Below, piece after piece: positions 33,480-45,345 of a stretch of DNA of 64,000 bases. Source of the stretch: Chaenocephalus aceratus (lineage: Eukaryota; Chordata; Actinopteri; Perciformes; Channichthyidae); contig CM043790.1 in assembly GCA_023974075.1 (NCBI GenBank), forward strand, positions 23,483,126-23,547,125. Reading direction: 5' to 3'. The position numbers and the translations under genes are program-made. The notes beneath the pieces were generated by a model. That model saw only the letters and a program-made list of their open reading frames with translations, searched no databases and had not been told where the DNA came from. Each line of letters starts with the position of its first letter. Within the stretch, counting starts at the first letter, position 1.

Positions 33480-33960
33480 ACACCCACGTTACCGGCAGAG
33501 GGAGCGAGAGCACTGCCTTCACCTAGCTGGATTAAATAAAGAAGCTTAATGGGGCAGTTTAGCCAGGCGGCTGCTGCTAAGAATCAAGCAGCACGTCTAC
33601 CAGGAGTGGGGGCGAAAAACACTGCCTTCACTGGATGATTTAAACAACGAAGCTCAACAGAACACGCCAGATGTTAGCCAAGCGGCCGCTGCTTACAATC
33701 AGAGCAATACGTTACAGGGAGCGGGAGCGAGAGCACTGCCTTCACCAGCTGAGTTTAAATAAAGAAGCTGTAACAAAACATGCAAGATGTTAGCCAAGCG
33801 GCTGCTGCTAACAATCAAAACAATACGTTACCGGGAGCGGGAGCGAGAGCACTGCCTTCACCAGCTGAGTTAATAATGAAGCTTAACAATACACGCAAGA
33901 CGTTAGCCAAGCGGCTGCTGCTAACAATCAAGCGAGATCAAGTCAAACACAAATGTTTAA
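33480..33960 (-). repeat. DIRS 5' region: degenerate ~100-bp tandem repeats
   Basis: Three to four units contain gggagcgggagcgagagcac, tgccttcaccagctgag and gttagccaagcggctgctgc. A further unit lies at about 34464-34590, and decayed traces are near 36145-36260. They sit between gag and the outer terminus. Confidence 0.8.
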
Positions 33961-33997
33961 GACCAGATAACCAGCTTCTAAAGAAGAGAACAGCACA

Positions 33998-34265
33998 GAG
34001 CCGTAGTTACAGCAGTAACCATGGCCAGTGCTTACACGGCATAGGACCGTAGTTACAGCAGTAACCATGGCCAGTGCTTACACGGCATAGAACCGTAGTT
34101 ACAGTAGTAACTATGGCCAGTATTTACACGGCTTAGACCCATAGTTACAGTAGTAACTATGGCCAGTACTTACACGGCTTAGAACCGTAGTTACAGTAGT
34201 AACTCTGGCCAGTACTTACACAGCTTAGGCCCGTAGTTACAGTAGTAACTGTGGCTGGTGCCTAA
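33998..34265 (-). repeat. 46-bp tandem array with palindromic GTTAC-N4-GTAAC cores
   Basis: Six units with a period of about 46 bp at about 34000, 34047, 34092, 34138, 34184 and 34230. Each carries ccgtagttacagtagtaac. Two more copies lie at about 34645 and 35949, on either side of the second hAT. The core is the same as the terminal motif ccgtagttacagccgtaac in the ITR and internal complementary region. Confidence 0.85.
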
Positions 34266-35003
34266 AAGTGTCAGCCAACGGCTGCACCCTAGATAATATA
34301 ATATTGGGAGGATGAAATCCTCTTTAATGGCCACACATGCAGAGCACACAGCACACCCAGTGAAGATTGTTCTCTGCATATCATCCTAGTACAGTAGTAG
34401 TAGACTAGAGTCTAGTACTAGGAGCAGTAAATACCACGATATAGCGCTACTGCAATCAAAACCATACGTTACCGGGAGCGGGAGCGAGAGCACTGCCCTC
34501 ACCGGCTGAGTTAAATAATGAAGCTTAACAGTACATGCAAGGTGTTAGCCAAGCGGCTGCTGCTAACAATCAAGCAACCAAGTCAAAACACAATGTTAAG
34601 ACCAGATAATTAGCTTCTATGGAATAGAACAGCCCGCATAAAACCGTAGGCCATGGTCACAGTAGTAACCATGGCCAGTGCTTACATGGCCTAGGACAGG
34701 GGTCGGCAACCCGCGGCCCACGGGCCGCATGCGGCCCTTTAAGCCCTCTGCTCTGGCTCCCTTGAGTTTAGACAAAAATAAGAAGGAAATAAAATAAAAG
34801 TATTTGTAGGACTATTTATATTTTGTTGCATGGTTGAAAATGTTTCGTATGTTGTATTTTGAGGTGATACTGTGACACATAAATAAAAAACAAAACGGTT
34901 TTAATTAGGTCAACTAAAAATATGCGTCACATCCTGCTCCGGTCCCGTGCGAGCGCCTTTTCTTGGAGGCGAATAACCTGACCCCCGGCTCGATGAGCGA
35001 ACT

Positions 35004-35340
35004 ATGGATAAATCAAAGAAAAGTACCGGAGGAACACAGGATTTAATTCTGCGTGGACAGAGTTGTATGCTTTCACAGCAAACAATGCTGGTTTACCGGT
35101 ATGTTTGATATGTAGAGAGAAGTTGTCAACGGTGGTGCAGCCTTTACGTATCGAGGAACAACAAGGGAGAGGAAGACAGCTGATGATCGTCAGTCATAAT
35201 TCAATGGGGTATGTAATTTATTTCAGAAAACACTTTTTGTTATATTCCATGGAATGCTCTCAACGTCCCGATAGCAATGAATATATTAAATGCTTTGACA
35301 ATAAATACATACAAAAATTAATCTCTGGAAGCCGTAGCGC
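35004..35340 (+). pseudogene. hAT transposase N-terminal remnant
   Basis: Starts MDKSKKSTGGTQD at 35004. A frame change follows, then WTELYAFTANNAGLPVCLICREKLSTV, which has the usual vertebrate hAT wording and a C-x2-C pair. Later bases lose the frame and no catalytic domain remains. Confidence 0.65.
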
Positions 35341-35370
35341 TGTAAAAAGCACGACCAATCATCTGAGCCG

Positions 35371-35595
35371 GCCCGGCTAAAATAACTGGATGGCCTACCT
35401 GCCTGTCAGCCTTCCATCTGGGCACAAACTTATGTCGTGCCCTCATTGGTCATGTGCGCGTTCGTGTGTGTTGGAGGAGGGACTCTGTAAGAAAGTCTGA
35501 AGGAAGAGGCATATTTTTTCCGGTTGTGTAGTGTACTTTCAAATTCTAGCGCACTCGAGCTGGTTTCTACATTCTTACCTACCCTACCTTTAACT
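35371..35595 (+). repeat. Block shared with the hAT element at 24160-25315
   Basis: The sequence from cccggctaaaataactggat through ccttccatctgggcacaaac and catgtgcgcgttcgtgtgtg to the ctacctttaa region matches 24930-25150 almost base for base, with small indels. In the 24-25 kb element this block lies upstream of the BED exon. Confidence 0.8.
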
Positions 35596-36643
35596 CTTTT
35601 TAGGGTGCAGATATATGTTTTATTTATTTCAAAGTGGGCCCATTTTAATAATATTTTTTTTCCCTTCAAATGTGCAGAGGACTCCCCAAGTGCTGTGTTT
35701 TATTTATTTTAAAGTAGGCCTGTGTATTATTTGTAATTCTCCTTATAAAAGTTCTTTGTTTCTTATTAGAGGTTAACAGTATTATATCATGTAATAAATA
35801 GCCTAATAAATGCAAAAAACTGTAGTTTTTGTCTGATATAACAATAAAAAACTATGAAATATGTTTTGCGGCTCCAGGCAAAAAATGTTTTGGGAAAAAG
35901 GAGCGAAATGGCTCTTTTGGTCAAAAAGGTTGCAGACTCCTGGCCCAGGACCGTAGTTACAGTAGTAACTATGGCCAGTACTTACCTTACTCTCTGCATC
36001 TAAACAAAAAACGGGCAAAATATGGCACACTAGGCTTTCCATACTAAATTAAATGAGAGACGCAGCTAAAGCTGGGACTCAAATGCTAATGATAGCTCGG
36101 GCACAACGCCACAAGCAGAACTTTCAAAAGAGCATAATAAGGGCAACTTTATGGGAGAGGAAGCGGGAACACTGTCGTCACCAGAAAGTCTAAGCCAAAC
36201 AATAAATAAGACAGCAATCAGGACAACTTAGCTGGGAGAGGGTGCAGGGACACAGCCATCACCAGCAACAAGTTGACACAAACCTGTCCGTCGAGGCTCT
36301 GCACAGCGCACAGCCGGCCACAGCTCCTGGAGGACGCGTTAACAACCCGTAGCTCCGACTGTCAGTCGCGAAGCTGCACGCGGTCAGCGGCTTGCAGAGA
36401 AATCCCTCAGATCAAACGTTCAAACCTGAAGGCTGTAGGCTACAAGAATGTAGCCGCGGTACTCTCGTGAAGCGAGAAGATGAAAAGGAACCGATCCACT
36501 AGTGACGCCGGCCTATGTAGCCGTAGTCACGTGGGTCACAGGTGACTTTGTTGTTATTAGGTACTCGAACTGCGCATGCGTGCGATGGACATATCCAGTG
36601 CTAAAAGCACCGCCTCTGGCGGTCAGTAGGGACGAAATAGAAC

Positions 36644-37512
36644 CACACATTCACAAAATAAACAAAGACAGGTTTTATACATTACTCAATTATATTGACA
36701 GTTTTCCAGCCAAGCAAAACTCAACAAAAAGTCTGCTCTGCGATAAACCGAAATTGTCTTTACTGCCTAATCCAGGCCACTATAGTTCATTGACAAAGTT
36801 TGTAGGCCTATTTAGGCTATAATCCACAAAAAAGGAAAACACGATGATCAGCATGGCACAAAGGAGCTATCTCACCCTGTGTTGGAGAGAATCTCTATCT
36901 GGGCGCGTCCTCTCCACGGAGATGTGCTTCTTGGTCTGTCGATGCAATATCCACATTCAGTTATTTTCAGTTACTTCCCCGTTGCATTTTAACATATATA
37001 TACATGCTGAGGAAACTTAAATATCCCGCTGAATACCCGCATTTGCCACACACACACTTCCTCCTCCCGTGAGAACCAACCACTGGCCTCCAGGTGACAC
37101 GCCCACTAAAAAGCCTCTGGGCGCTCCGTGACAGGTGAATATGCAGATGAGACTTAATGACCCACACCCTCAAACCGTACATAACAGTGGACATTAACAA
37201 CTGCAGAGGATAATATACATGTATCATAGTTCATTTAATTTCATGATAATCAACATGCCTTAAATCTTTTCCCCTGCCACTACAGTTTAGAAAAAACACC
37301 TTAAATCAATGTGCGGCCGTCACAAGTGACATGCTCTTACAAATATTATAATAATACACCATTAGAAAAGCTCTGATAAATGCCAATACTTTACGAAACA
37401 GCAGCCAAACTGTATAGCCTACATACGGGAAATGACTTGTTTTATCAGTTTAAACTCCACCATTAACTCTGTGGTTGGTTTACAATCCAGCTGAATAAGT
37501 GTGGGCTCTGAT

Positions 37513-37514
<2 letters not shown>
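36644..37514. other. Intron sequence, nothing recognised
   Basis: Sequence between the DIRS terminus and a microsatellite. No coding signal. Confidence 0.55.

Positions 37515-37608
<94 letters not shown>
37515..37608 (+). repeat. (TG)n microsatellite, ~94 bp
   Basis: Uninterrupted TG dinucleotides in the SHANK intron. Confidence 0.97.
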
Positions 37609-37610
<2 letters not shown>

Positions 37611-38661
37611 AAGTCTCTGCTATTACCCTGTCGGAGCATTGTGTGGTTTATTGATTGTCCAGCAGTTATTCCCTGGAGCCTGTGGAGTGTATAAATGATT
37701 GACAGGTCTGGATTAGCAGCTCAAAACCGCTCTGCTCCACCGTGGATTTGCCCCATCAATGAACACCACACCACATGTGAATTATTGCGTACACACTTAC
37801 ACAACTGGAATAGTTTGCCAGTCCCAGAAAGTGAAAGTTACGTATATTTAAAAACTATAACAGGCTGTCAGTGTTTGGTGATCCATGTCCATTAAATACT
37901 CTGCCTATTAAGTGGGAAAATAAATGCAGCTTTCTTGTTGTAGTAAACCTTGAAATAATCCATTCTCAGTTTACTGCTTACATGGCAAACTGATTAGATT
38001 GAGGCTCTACAATGCGCAATGTCACAATTTTTTATTGCAGAATATTTGCCATGTTATTCTACCTTTTTATTACCTTTTTAACTTTTTTCTTACACAGTAT
38101 AATGTATTTTCAGGTTTTGTATAACCCAATCAAAGTCTGGTCTTCGGAGTTCAGCAAAAAAAAAACTAATTTACTATTTGACATACTGAATTTATATTTA
38201 CAATTTTTACTCGGTGGGGAAAAAACACTGCCTCAATCGACTTGTCTTTTTTAATTTGTCAAACCTGTATGCAAAGTCCCTCCTGCAAATGTAGATTGAA
38301 ACTTCAAGGAGCGGTAGATGGCTTTTCAGGCAAGATGTAATATGTGGAAATGATGACAAGCCTGACAGATGCGATAGATGACAGCCGTATACAGAGAGAT
38401 ATTTGATACCTTAATTTCATATCATGGTTATTGAATGACTCAAAATGTCTCTCCGCCATATCTTCCTCTATCTCTCTCATGCTTTTTCTCTCATGAAAAA
38501 TAGATTTGATGTAGTGTGGTCTGCTGCTCTGATACCGTCTGACAAATTCAATAATTCACATTATTATATTTATTTTGTGTGCATTTTGTAATACAGTCAA
38601 AACATACAACAAAAACAAAGGATATAACGTGCTCTCTTTGTTTGCTCCTGCTGTGTTTCAG
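37609..38661. other. Intron sequence, nothing recognised before the acceptor
   Basis: Ends with the pyrimidine-rich acceptor ctcctgctgtgtttcag directly before the next SHANK exon. Confidence 0.6.
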
Positions 38662-38733
38662 TTCCGTTATAAAAGACGTGTCTACACTCAGACTCACCTG
38701 GATGAAAAGCAGCTGTCGAAGCTCCACACCAAG
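38662..38733 (+). CDS. shank2: SHANK-family scaffold exon: end of SPN domain (probably shank2)
   Basis: A 72-bp exon coding 24 residues: FRYKRRVYTQTH, then LDEKQLSKLHTK. The acceptor is gtttcag and the donor gtaaga, phase 0 at both ends, so it joins in frame to the exon at 26543-26746, giving PYLE-FRYK. All SHANK paralogues share FRYK-R-VY and the DEKQ/DDKQ-LAKLHTK wording here. The following exon should begin the helical linker and ankyrin repeats but is not seen in the remaining 25 kb. The TQTHLDEKQL wording argues against SHANK3, which has a DDKQF form. SHANK2 is favoured over SHANK1 with moderate confidence. Confidence 0.85.
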
Positions 38734-38805
38734 GTAAGACCAAACAGCTGTTAACTCTGTCATCAGGACTTCTGAAGAGCTGATGCTTTGTGCCACCTTT
38801 TAAAC

Positions 38806-39800
38806 CAGGGGTGGGGAACCTTTTTCCTCTCAAGGGCCATTTCAATTTTTCCAACATCCTCTGAGGGCCGTACAAATGGTTGACCTCTGCTTAAAAATAC
38901 TAAAATCACAGCCCATTCATTTGGCCTTTCTTTCATGCTGTGCAAAGAAAACGCAATCTCTGAATCCAGATATCTCACCATGACTCATGCATGCACGTGC
39001 ACGGTGTGGCGTGACCACCCAAACAGAAAGATATGGACACAAGATGTGTGCAAATGTATTTAGTTTCCTATCCATGTGAACATGATTTAAGTGGGGGGGG
39101 ACCTAACCTCTTCTAGGGGGGTCCTCACCTCCTCTAGGTGGGTCCGGGGGGCATGCTCCCCCGGGAAGATTTTTTTTAAATGTTGAAGTTGAAAGCATCA
39201 AGCTGGTGCACTTTGAGAGCAACATTAGGAGCTCTCTGGAAACATCTCTCAACACCCAGATGAAACAGAACTGGAAGCAGATATATTTTTACTGTCATAT
39301 AGTATTTTATACCTGTTTACTTTATTCTCTTATTTTTTTATAACTATAATGATCATATAGAGATGTGCCTTTACCTCACTGGTTGGAGAAAAAGCTTCTT
39401 ATATTCGTTAGCATAGCTAGCTAACCAGATGCTAATAACAACAAAGATATTGACTGTCTGATCAGTATGACAGATGAGCAGATCTCCACTGGGCTTTCAG
39501 CTAAAGACAGCCACGCACAAACATGTGCACGGCTCCTTATGGGTACTGCAATGTGTGGCAGGGGCGGAGCCGCCGGAGTGACGTTCTGGTGCTCCCCGTC
39601 AGAACTGCACCCCTGTCAGACGAGACATATACCACGTGATGACACGTTAGGCTTGTGTTGTGTTCAAGGACCCTGACCTTTGCCAGGAAAAACTAGCACT
39701 CGCTTGTTTAATTTGTTTGCGGTCTAGATTTCTTTCATTTTTTTCTTTTTTGCGTGTGTTTATAAATTACCTCGAGGGCCGTACCAAATGGTCTCGCGGG
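38806..39800. mobile_element. hAT-type element, right end missing
   Basis: Left terminus caggggtggggaaccttttt is typical of a vertebrate hAT. The subterminal phrase gagggccgtacaaatggt (38870s) reappears as gagggccgtaccaaatggtc near 39774-39795. The matching right terminus is absent, and sequence of another repeat follows. No transposase frame is seen. Confidence 0.5.
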
Positions 39801-40518
39801 CCGTATACGGCAAACGCAATCGCAAACAAGCTTCCATCCACACGCAATAGTCATCCGGATAGTGTCTGTCCACACGAGACCGCTCCGTTTAGCTCCAACC
39901 GCTGGAGAAGCTGCAGTACATATGCAGGAGCCTGTACGTGGCGCTGTAACTTCCTCCACAAAAGCAGCGAAGAAGCATGGTTGCCCTTCTGTTTATTCTC
40001 CGCGGTGGGGGCCCATGGATGTATAATAAGAACTGGGGGCCGAGGGAACCGGGCAGAGTTTTTCGCCAGTCAACGTGTATTAAAGTTTAAATCTTCCGGA
40101 CAAAATTATAAAAGTGCCGGTCAAAGGTCTTCTTTGTTATTTATTGAGCTTTAAAACAAATGAATAACGACTCTATATATTATAATAATAAAATACACGG
40201 AGCCTCTCTTTTTCCTCCCTCTCTTCGGACAGCGTCAGTGTCTGTCTCATGCAGCAGCTCATCCAGTAATGAGTGACCCGGCCGACAGTAAAAATAAACA
40301 TATTTATAACTAGTTTAGGGAGTTTGAGAGGTAATTAAAATAGCTAAGGGTGATGATCTGACTTGAAGTGTGTGTTTTGCTGCAGCGGGAGGAGCTGCAG
40401 GTGAACAGAGCTGCGTGTCTCCGTCCTGTCAGATTAGACTTCACTCGCGTTTAGGTCCATATCGAGAGAAAGATAAATAATCTGAAGTTTTCGTCCTCGT
40501 GTGGCCGCAGCCTAAGAT
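39801..40518. repeat. Probable repeat of unknown class
   Basis: GC-richer than the flanks, ending with gttttcgtcctcgtgtggcc. The left part has tccacacgcaatagtcatcc and tgtctgtccacacgagaccg. The stretch gtccatatcgagagaaag and cactcgcgtttag partly mirror sequence at 58335-58360. Termini are not resolved. Confidence 0.35.
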
Positions 40519-40620
40519 TCTTGGAACGAGGACCTTGGTAATAGCTTAACAAATGTGTTTTTGTACTTTTATTCAGGTGTCAATGAATAACTCTCTTAAG
40601 GCCATGCAGTGCCCTAAGAG

Positions 40621-40621
<1 letters not shown>

Positions 40622-40715
<94 letters not shown>
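40622..40715 (+). repeat. (TG)n microsatellite, ~94 bp
   Basis: Uninterrupted TG dinucleotides. Confidence 0.97.
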
Positions 40716-40716
<1 letters not shown>

Positions 40717-41799
40717 CTGTCAAACAAACAGGTGGAGATTACGGTGAGCATGGTTTCCATTCACCATCGCCCCAACCCTACTTTATCTTTAATCAATCAT
40801 GTGCCATTTCTTGCGATGAAATACTCAGCAGGTAGCACTGTAATCTTCTTCCTTCTTCAATACATGATATCCTCCACTACTCAAACACACACAGGAATAT
40901 AACACAGCAAGATATCTAATGCTGCACTGATGTTTTCTTCTCTTTTCAAGCACTTCAAAAGAAGACAAAATAGATTTCATAAATGTAATAAAAGGCTAAA
41001 GCAAAGGTCAGTATGACAAAAATGTATAACAGAAATGTGGGTATTGTTGGGTGCTGTTTTGCGTATAGCTGAAAAGGGATGAAGAGATACAGAAGGCTGG
41101 TCCAGGAAGAATCTATTTGAAGTTTAACCAGTCCGAACTGGAAAACAGAACCAAAGAGGCAATGATGGCAGGCTGTGGTCAGTGGTCTCAAACGCAGATA
41201 GAACTGTGGAGAATGACGAAGCCTGGCACGTTGAGTAATGCCCTAGAGGTTTGAAAGCAGGTATTCAATCAAATGTTCGATCTATTCTAGATCATGAACT
41301 AAATGACCGTTGGACAGGTTAGGAATTGCACTTCTGAAATACCAGGAGATATCAGTATGCAGATGAGGTCAAACGAGGATGATTTGTGTGTATGTGTGTA
41401 CTGTTTTGCTCTGCATAGTTTTGTGTGTGTGCTTGTGGGTGTAATTATAAGTGGAACAGACAGCAGAGAGAATTTAATGCATTCACATCAAACTCCATCA
41501 GAGGACAGAAGATTTACACTGGAGCAAATTAAAGGTGTCAATTGTGTGTTCTGTGTCATAGAAAGTGAGAACAATAGTGCAGAGCTGCTGTTGATTCCAA
41601 ATCAAGGGACTGCTTTGTTGATCGTTCATGCATCATTCATTTCTTTTCAGCCTTGCTATTGTCAAAAGCCCGTTTTCCAATTTCAGCTTTACTTTACTAA
41701 GAACAATTGCATTTTAGCATTTCAGCATATGCCTTTTTTAAACACTATTGAAACATTCGATTAGATTCAATGTAATTGACATTGCACATGCAAAGAGTA

Positions 41800-41802
<3 letters not shown>
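40716..41802. other. No supported feature
   Basis: AT-rich sequence between a microsatellite and the L2 tail. A 153-codon frame at 41303-41764 has no domain or repeat identity and is probably chance. Confidence 0.5.
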
Positions 41803-41835
<33 letters not shown>

Positions 41836-42379
41836 TTTATTTATATAGCCCAATATCACAAATGTTACATTTGTCTCAGTGGTCTTCACAGTGTGTACAG
41901 AATATCAGTATGACAATACGACACCCTCTGTCCTTAGACCCTCACATCGTACAAGGAAAAACTTCCGAAGAAAACCCACAGTTTAAAGGGAAAAATGGGA
42001 GAAACCTCAGGGAGAGCAACAGAGGAGGGATCCCTCTCCCAGGACGGACAGACGTGCAATAGATGCTGTGTGTAAATTGAAAAGATAATACATTTGCAAC
42101 ATAGGTAGTCCAAATGTTTGGAAATGCATGTGTGTATAATAGGAAGATGAATCCACGAGGATATCCATCCAGGACCGATGATCCAGGACCACAGCCACGA
42201 CTCGCGATCCAGGACACAGGACCGCAGGATCATCCATGACTCCGGATCCCAGCGTATATAGACACCAAAAAGAAAGACATTTGGGGAAGCTGGGTTAACC
42301 GGAACATGAGACACAGGTATAGACACAGAGAAGGAAGAAGTAAGATGTCCCCCGACAAACTAAGCCTATATCAGCCAAG

Positions 42380-45345
42380 GAAGGTCTTAAGCGCACTCTT
42401 AAAAACGGATAGGGTGTCTGCCGCCCAAACACAAACTGGAAGCTGATTCCACAAATGTGGAGCTTGATAAGAAAAGGCTCTGGCTCCCATTGTACTTTTA
42501 GAGACTCTAGGAACAACCAACAACCCTGCATTCTTGGAACGCAATGCCCTAGTAGGACAGTAGGGTATAATGAGTTCTTTAAGGTAAGATGGCGCCTGCC
42601 CATTAAGGGCTTTGTAGGCGAGAAGAAGAATTTTAAATTATATCCTGTGTTCTATAGGGAGCCAGTAAGGCAGCCAGAACAGGAGTAATGTGGTCCCTTT
42701 TCCTAACTCTGGTTAGTACACAAGCTGCAGCATTTTGAATCAGCTGAAGCGACTTGACTCACTTCTTGGTACTCCCTGATAATAAAGAGTTACAATAATC
42801 CAACCTAGAAGTAACAAATGCATGGACTAGTTTCTCTGCATCGTTTTGAGGCAAGATATGCCTGATTTTTGCAATGTTACGTAGATGGTAGTAGGCGGTC
42901 CTTGAAATTGATTTTATGTGGGCGTTAAAGGATAAATCCTGATCAAATATAACACCAAGATTCCTTACAGTCTCACTGGAGGCCAAATTAATGCCATCCA
43001 TAGTTAGTATATCTTTAGATAATTTGTTTCGTAGATTCTTTGGGCCAAGTACAATAACTTCAGTTTTGGTCGTGTTTAACATCAAAAAGTTTAAGGTCAT
43101 CCACGTTTTTAAGTCCTTGAGGCAGTCTTGAATTTTATTTAGATGATTAATTTCATCAGGCTTGATTGATAAATATAGTTGAGTATCATCCGCATAACAA
43201 TGAAAGTTTACAGAATGATTCCTTATAATATTGCCTAACGGAAGCATATATAATGTGAACAAAATAGGTCCGAGCACTGAGCCCTGTGGCACTCCATGGC
43301 TAACTTTGGTTTGCGTGGAAGATTCATCGTTAACACGTACAAACTGAGAGCGTTCAGATAGATAGGACCTAAACCAGCCTTAAGCAGTTCCCTGTATGCC
43401 AACTAAGTGCTCTAGTATTTGCAATAGGATATCATGGTCGATAGTATCAAATGCAGCACTGAGATCGAGCAAAACAAGAATAGAGACAAGTCCCTTGTCT
43501 GAGGCTATTAGAATGTCATTTGTGACTTTAACCAGAGCTGTCTCTATGCTATGATGTGTTCTAAAGCCAGACTGAAAATCTTCAAATAAATCATTGTTTT
43601 TTAATTAATCACACAGCTGTTTTGCGACCGCTTTCTCAATAATTTTTGAGAGGAACGGAAGATTAGAAATAGGTCTATAGTTGGCTAAAACCTCTGGATC
43701 GAGGTTGTGCTTTTTAAGAAGCGGTTTTATCACTGCTACTTTGAATGATTGTGGAACATAGCCTGATAATAAAGACATATTCATAATATTTAATAAAGAA
43801 GTGCTAATTAATGGAAAAACTTCCTTCAACAGCTTAGTTGGAATTGGGTCTAACATGCACGTTGATGGTTTAGAAGAGAGAATCATTGAATGTAATTGTT
43901 CAAGGTTTATGGCTGAAAAGCATTCTAGTTTACTATCTAGTGTAATATTAGAACTTACATTTCCGGGAGCTGTTGATAACACTATACTGGTCAAAGGCAA
44001 GAGGTCATTAATTTTGTTTCTAAGAGTAACAATTTTATCGTTAAAAAAGCACATAAAATCATTACTACTGAGTGCTATGGGAATAGAAGGCTCAATCGAG
44101 CTGTGGCTCTCTGTCAGCCTGGCTACAGTGCTGAAAAGAAATCTTGCATTATTCTTATTCTCATCTATTAATGAAGAGTAGTAGGCTGCTCTCACTTTAC
44201 GCAGTGCTTTCTTATATTCATTGAGAGTAATATGCCAAATTAAACGAGATTCTTCAAGTTTAGTGGAACGCCATATCCTTTCAAGTTGTCTAGACTTTTG
44301 CTTTATTTTGTGGGTTTCGGCATTATGCCATGGAGCTAATCTATGTTGTTTTATTTTCTTCTTTTTCAAAGGAGCAACAGAGTCTAATTGTATTCGCAGC
44401 GCATCTGTAGCACTATCAACAACATGATCAATTTGGGGTGGTGTACATTTTGTATAAGTTTCCTCCCCTACATGCAGACATGCTATCGAGTTAAGTATTG
44501 GTGGAATCTCTTCCTTAAATGTGGCTATAGCACTAACAGATAGGTTTCTGCTGCAAGAGCTTTTGACTAATGCTTTGTAGTCTCGTAATAGTACTTCAAA
44601 AGTTACTAAGAAATGGTCGGATAAAGCAGGATTATGCGGTTCGACTAATAGTTGCTCAATTTCAATACCATAAGTCAGAACAAGGTCGAGAGTGTGATTA
44701 TAGCAGTGGGTTGGTTTATTTACACTCTGACAGAAACCAACAGAATCTAATATAGAGTTAAATGCAACAGTAAGGCTATTTTTATCATCGTCAACATGAA
44801 TATTAAAGTCACCTACGATAATTACTTTATCTGTTTTAAGAACCAAAGTTGATAAAAACTCAGAGAATTCAGATAAGAATTCTGAATAAGGACCGATACA
44901 CTGTAACAAATAAGATTGGCTGCAAAGTTTTCCAGGTCGGATGCGTAAGACTAAAAACGAGGCTTTCAAAGGAGGTATAATTTAATTTTGGTTTAGTATT
45001 GATAAGTAAACTTGAGTCAAAGATTGCTGCAACTCCACCTCCTCGGCCCGTGCCTCGAGCAATATGAGTGTTGATATGGCTGGGTGGAGTGGCCTCATTT
45101 ATGCTGACATATTCTTCATGTCTCAACCAAGTTTCAGTGAGACAGCATATATCAATATTATAATCTGATATTAAATCATTTACCAATATTGCTTTAGATG
45201 CTAGAGATCTTATGTTTAAAAGACCACATTTAATCTTCCTGTTTTGTTGCACTGTAGTAGTTGTTACATTTACTTTTATTAGGTTATTATGTATGACACC
45301 TCTATTAGGGTTTACCTTAAATTTTCCTTGGGCAGACACACACAC
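42380..45345 (-). pseudogene. L2 LINE ORF2: endonuclease plus RT, several stops
   Basis: From 45345: IKCGLLNIRSLASKA, CCLTETWLRHEE and GTGRGGGVAAIF (endonuclease start). A frame change near 44900 follows, then VIIVGDFNIHVDD, LDLVLTYGIEIEQL and LSDHFLVTF (rest of endonuclease), the linker, and RT motifs [15 protein letters not shown]. Stops or shifts lie at about 43604 and near 43381. [14 protein letters not shown] and YADDTQLY follow at 43292-43180. A nonsense codon near 42758 replaces a serine present in copy A. The C-terminus is cut by the deletion. RT catalytic residues are still present, but the gene is dead. Confidence 0.85.

Larger units (their letters stand above)
34697..35942 (+). mobile_element. 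hAT transposon derivative nested in DIRS repeats
   Basis: Left end caggggtcggcaacc and right end ggttgcagactcctg are imperfect inverted repeats. Flanking 8-mers gcctagga (34689-34696) and gcccagga (35943-35950) differ at one base. A decayed transposase start lies in the left half, and a block shared with the 24-25 kb hAT lies in the right half. Confidence 0.82.
28452..36643 (-). mobile_element. DIRS1-like tyrosine-recombinase retrotransposon with two nested hATs
   Basis: The element reads right to left: a 5' repeat-rich region, gag, RT/RNase H, then tyrosine recombinase. Inverted terminal repeats lie at 28452-28629 and 36488-36643. An internal complementary region at 28679-28775 is complementary to the two outer ends joined together. 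This architecture is diagnostic of DIRS1 elements, which integrate a circular DNA by a tyrosine recombinase and leave no target duplication. Two hAT copies (30934-32367 and 34697-35942) are inserted. Without them the element is about 5.5 kb. It lies inside the SHANK intron, antisense to the gene. Confidence 0.9.

Noticed and set aside
33480..34265. Possible CRISPR-like array (regular repeats with spacers)
   Set aside because: Units are tandem with no unique spacers, lie in a eukaryotic DIRS element, and have no cas genes nearby.
41303..41764. 153-codon + strand frame as a possible gene
   Set aside because: No domain, no splice context, AT-rich composition like the flanks. Length is within chance for the sequence.
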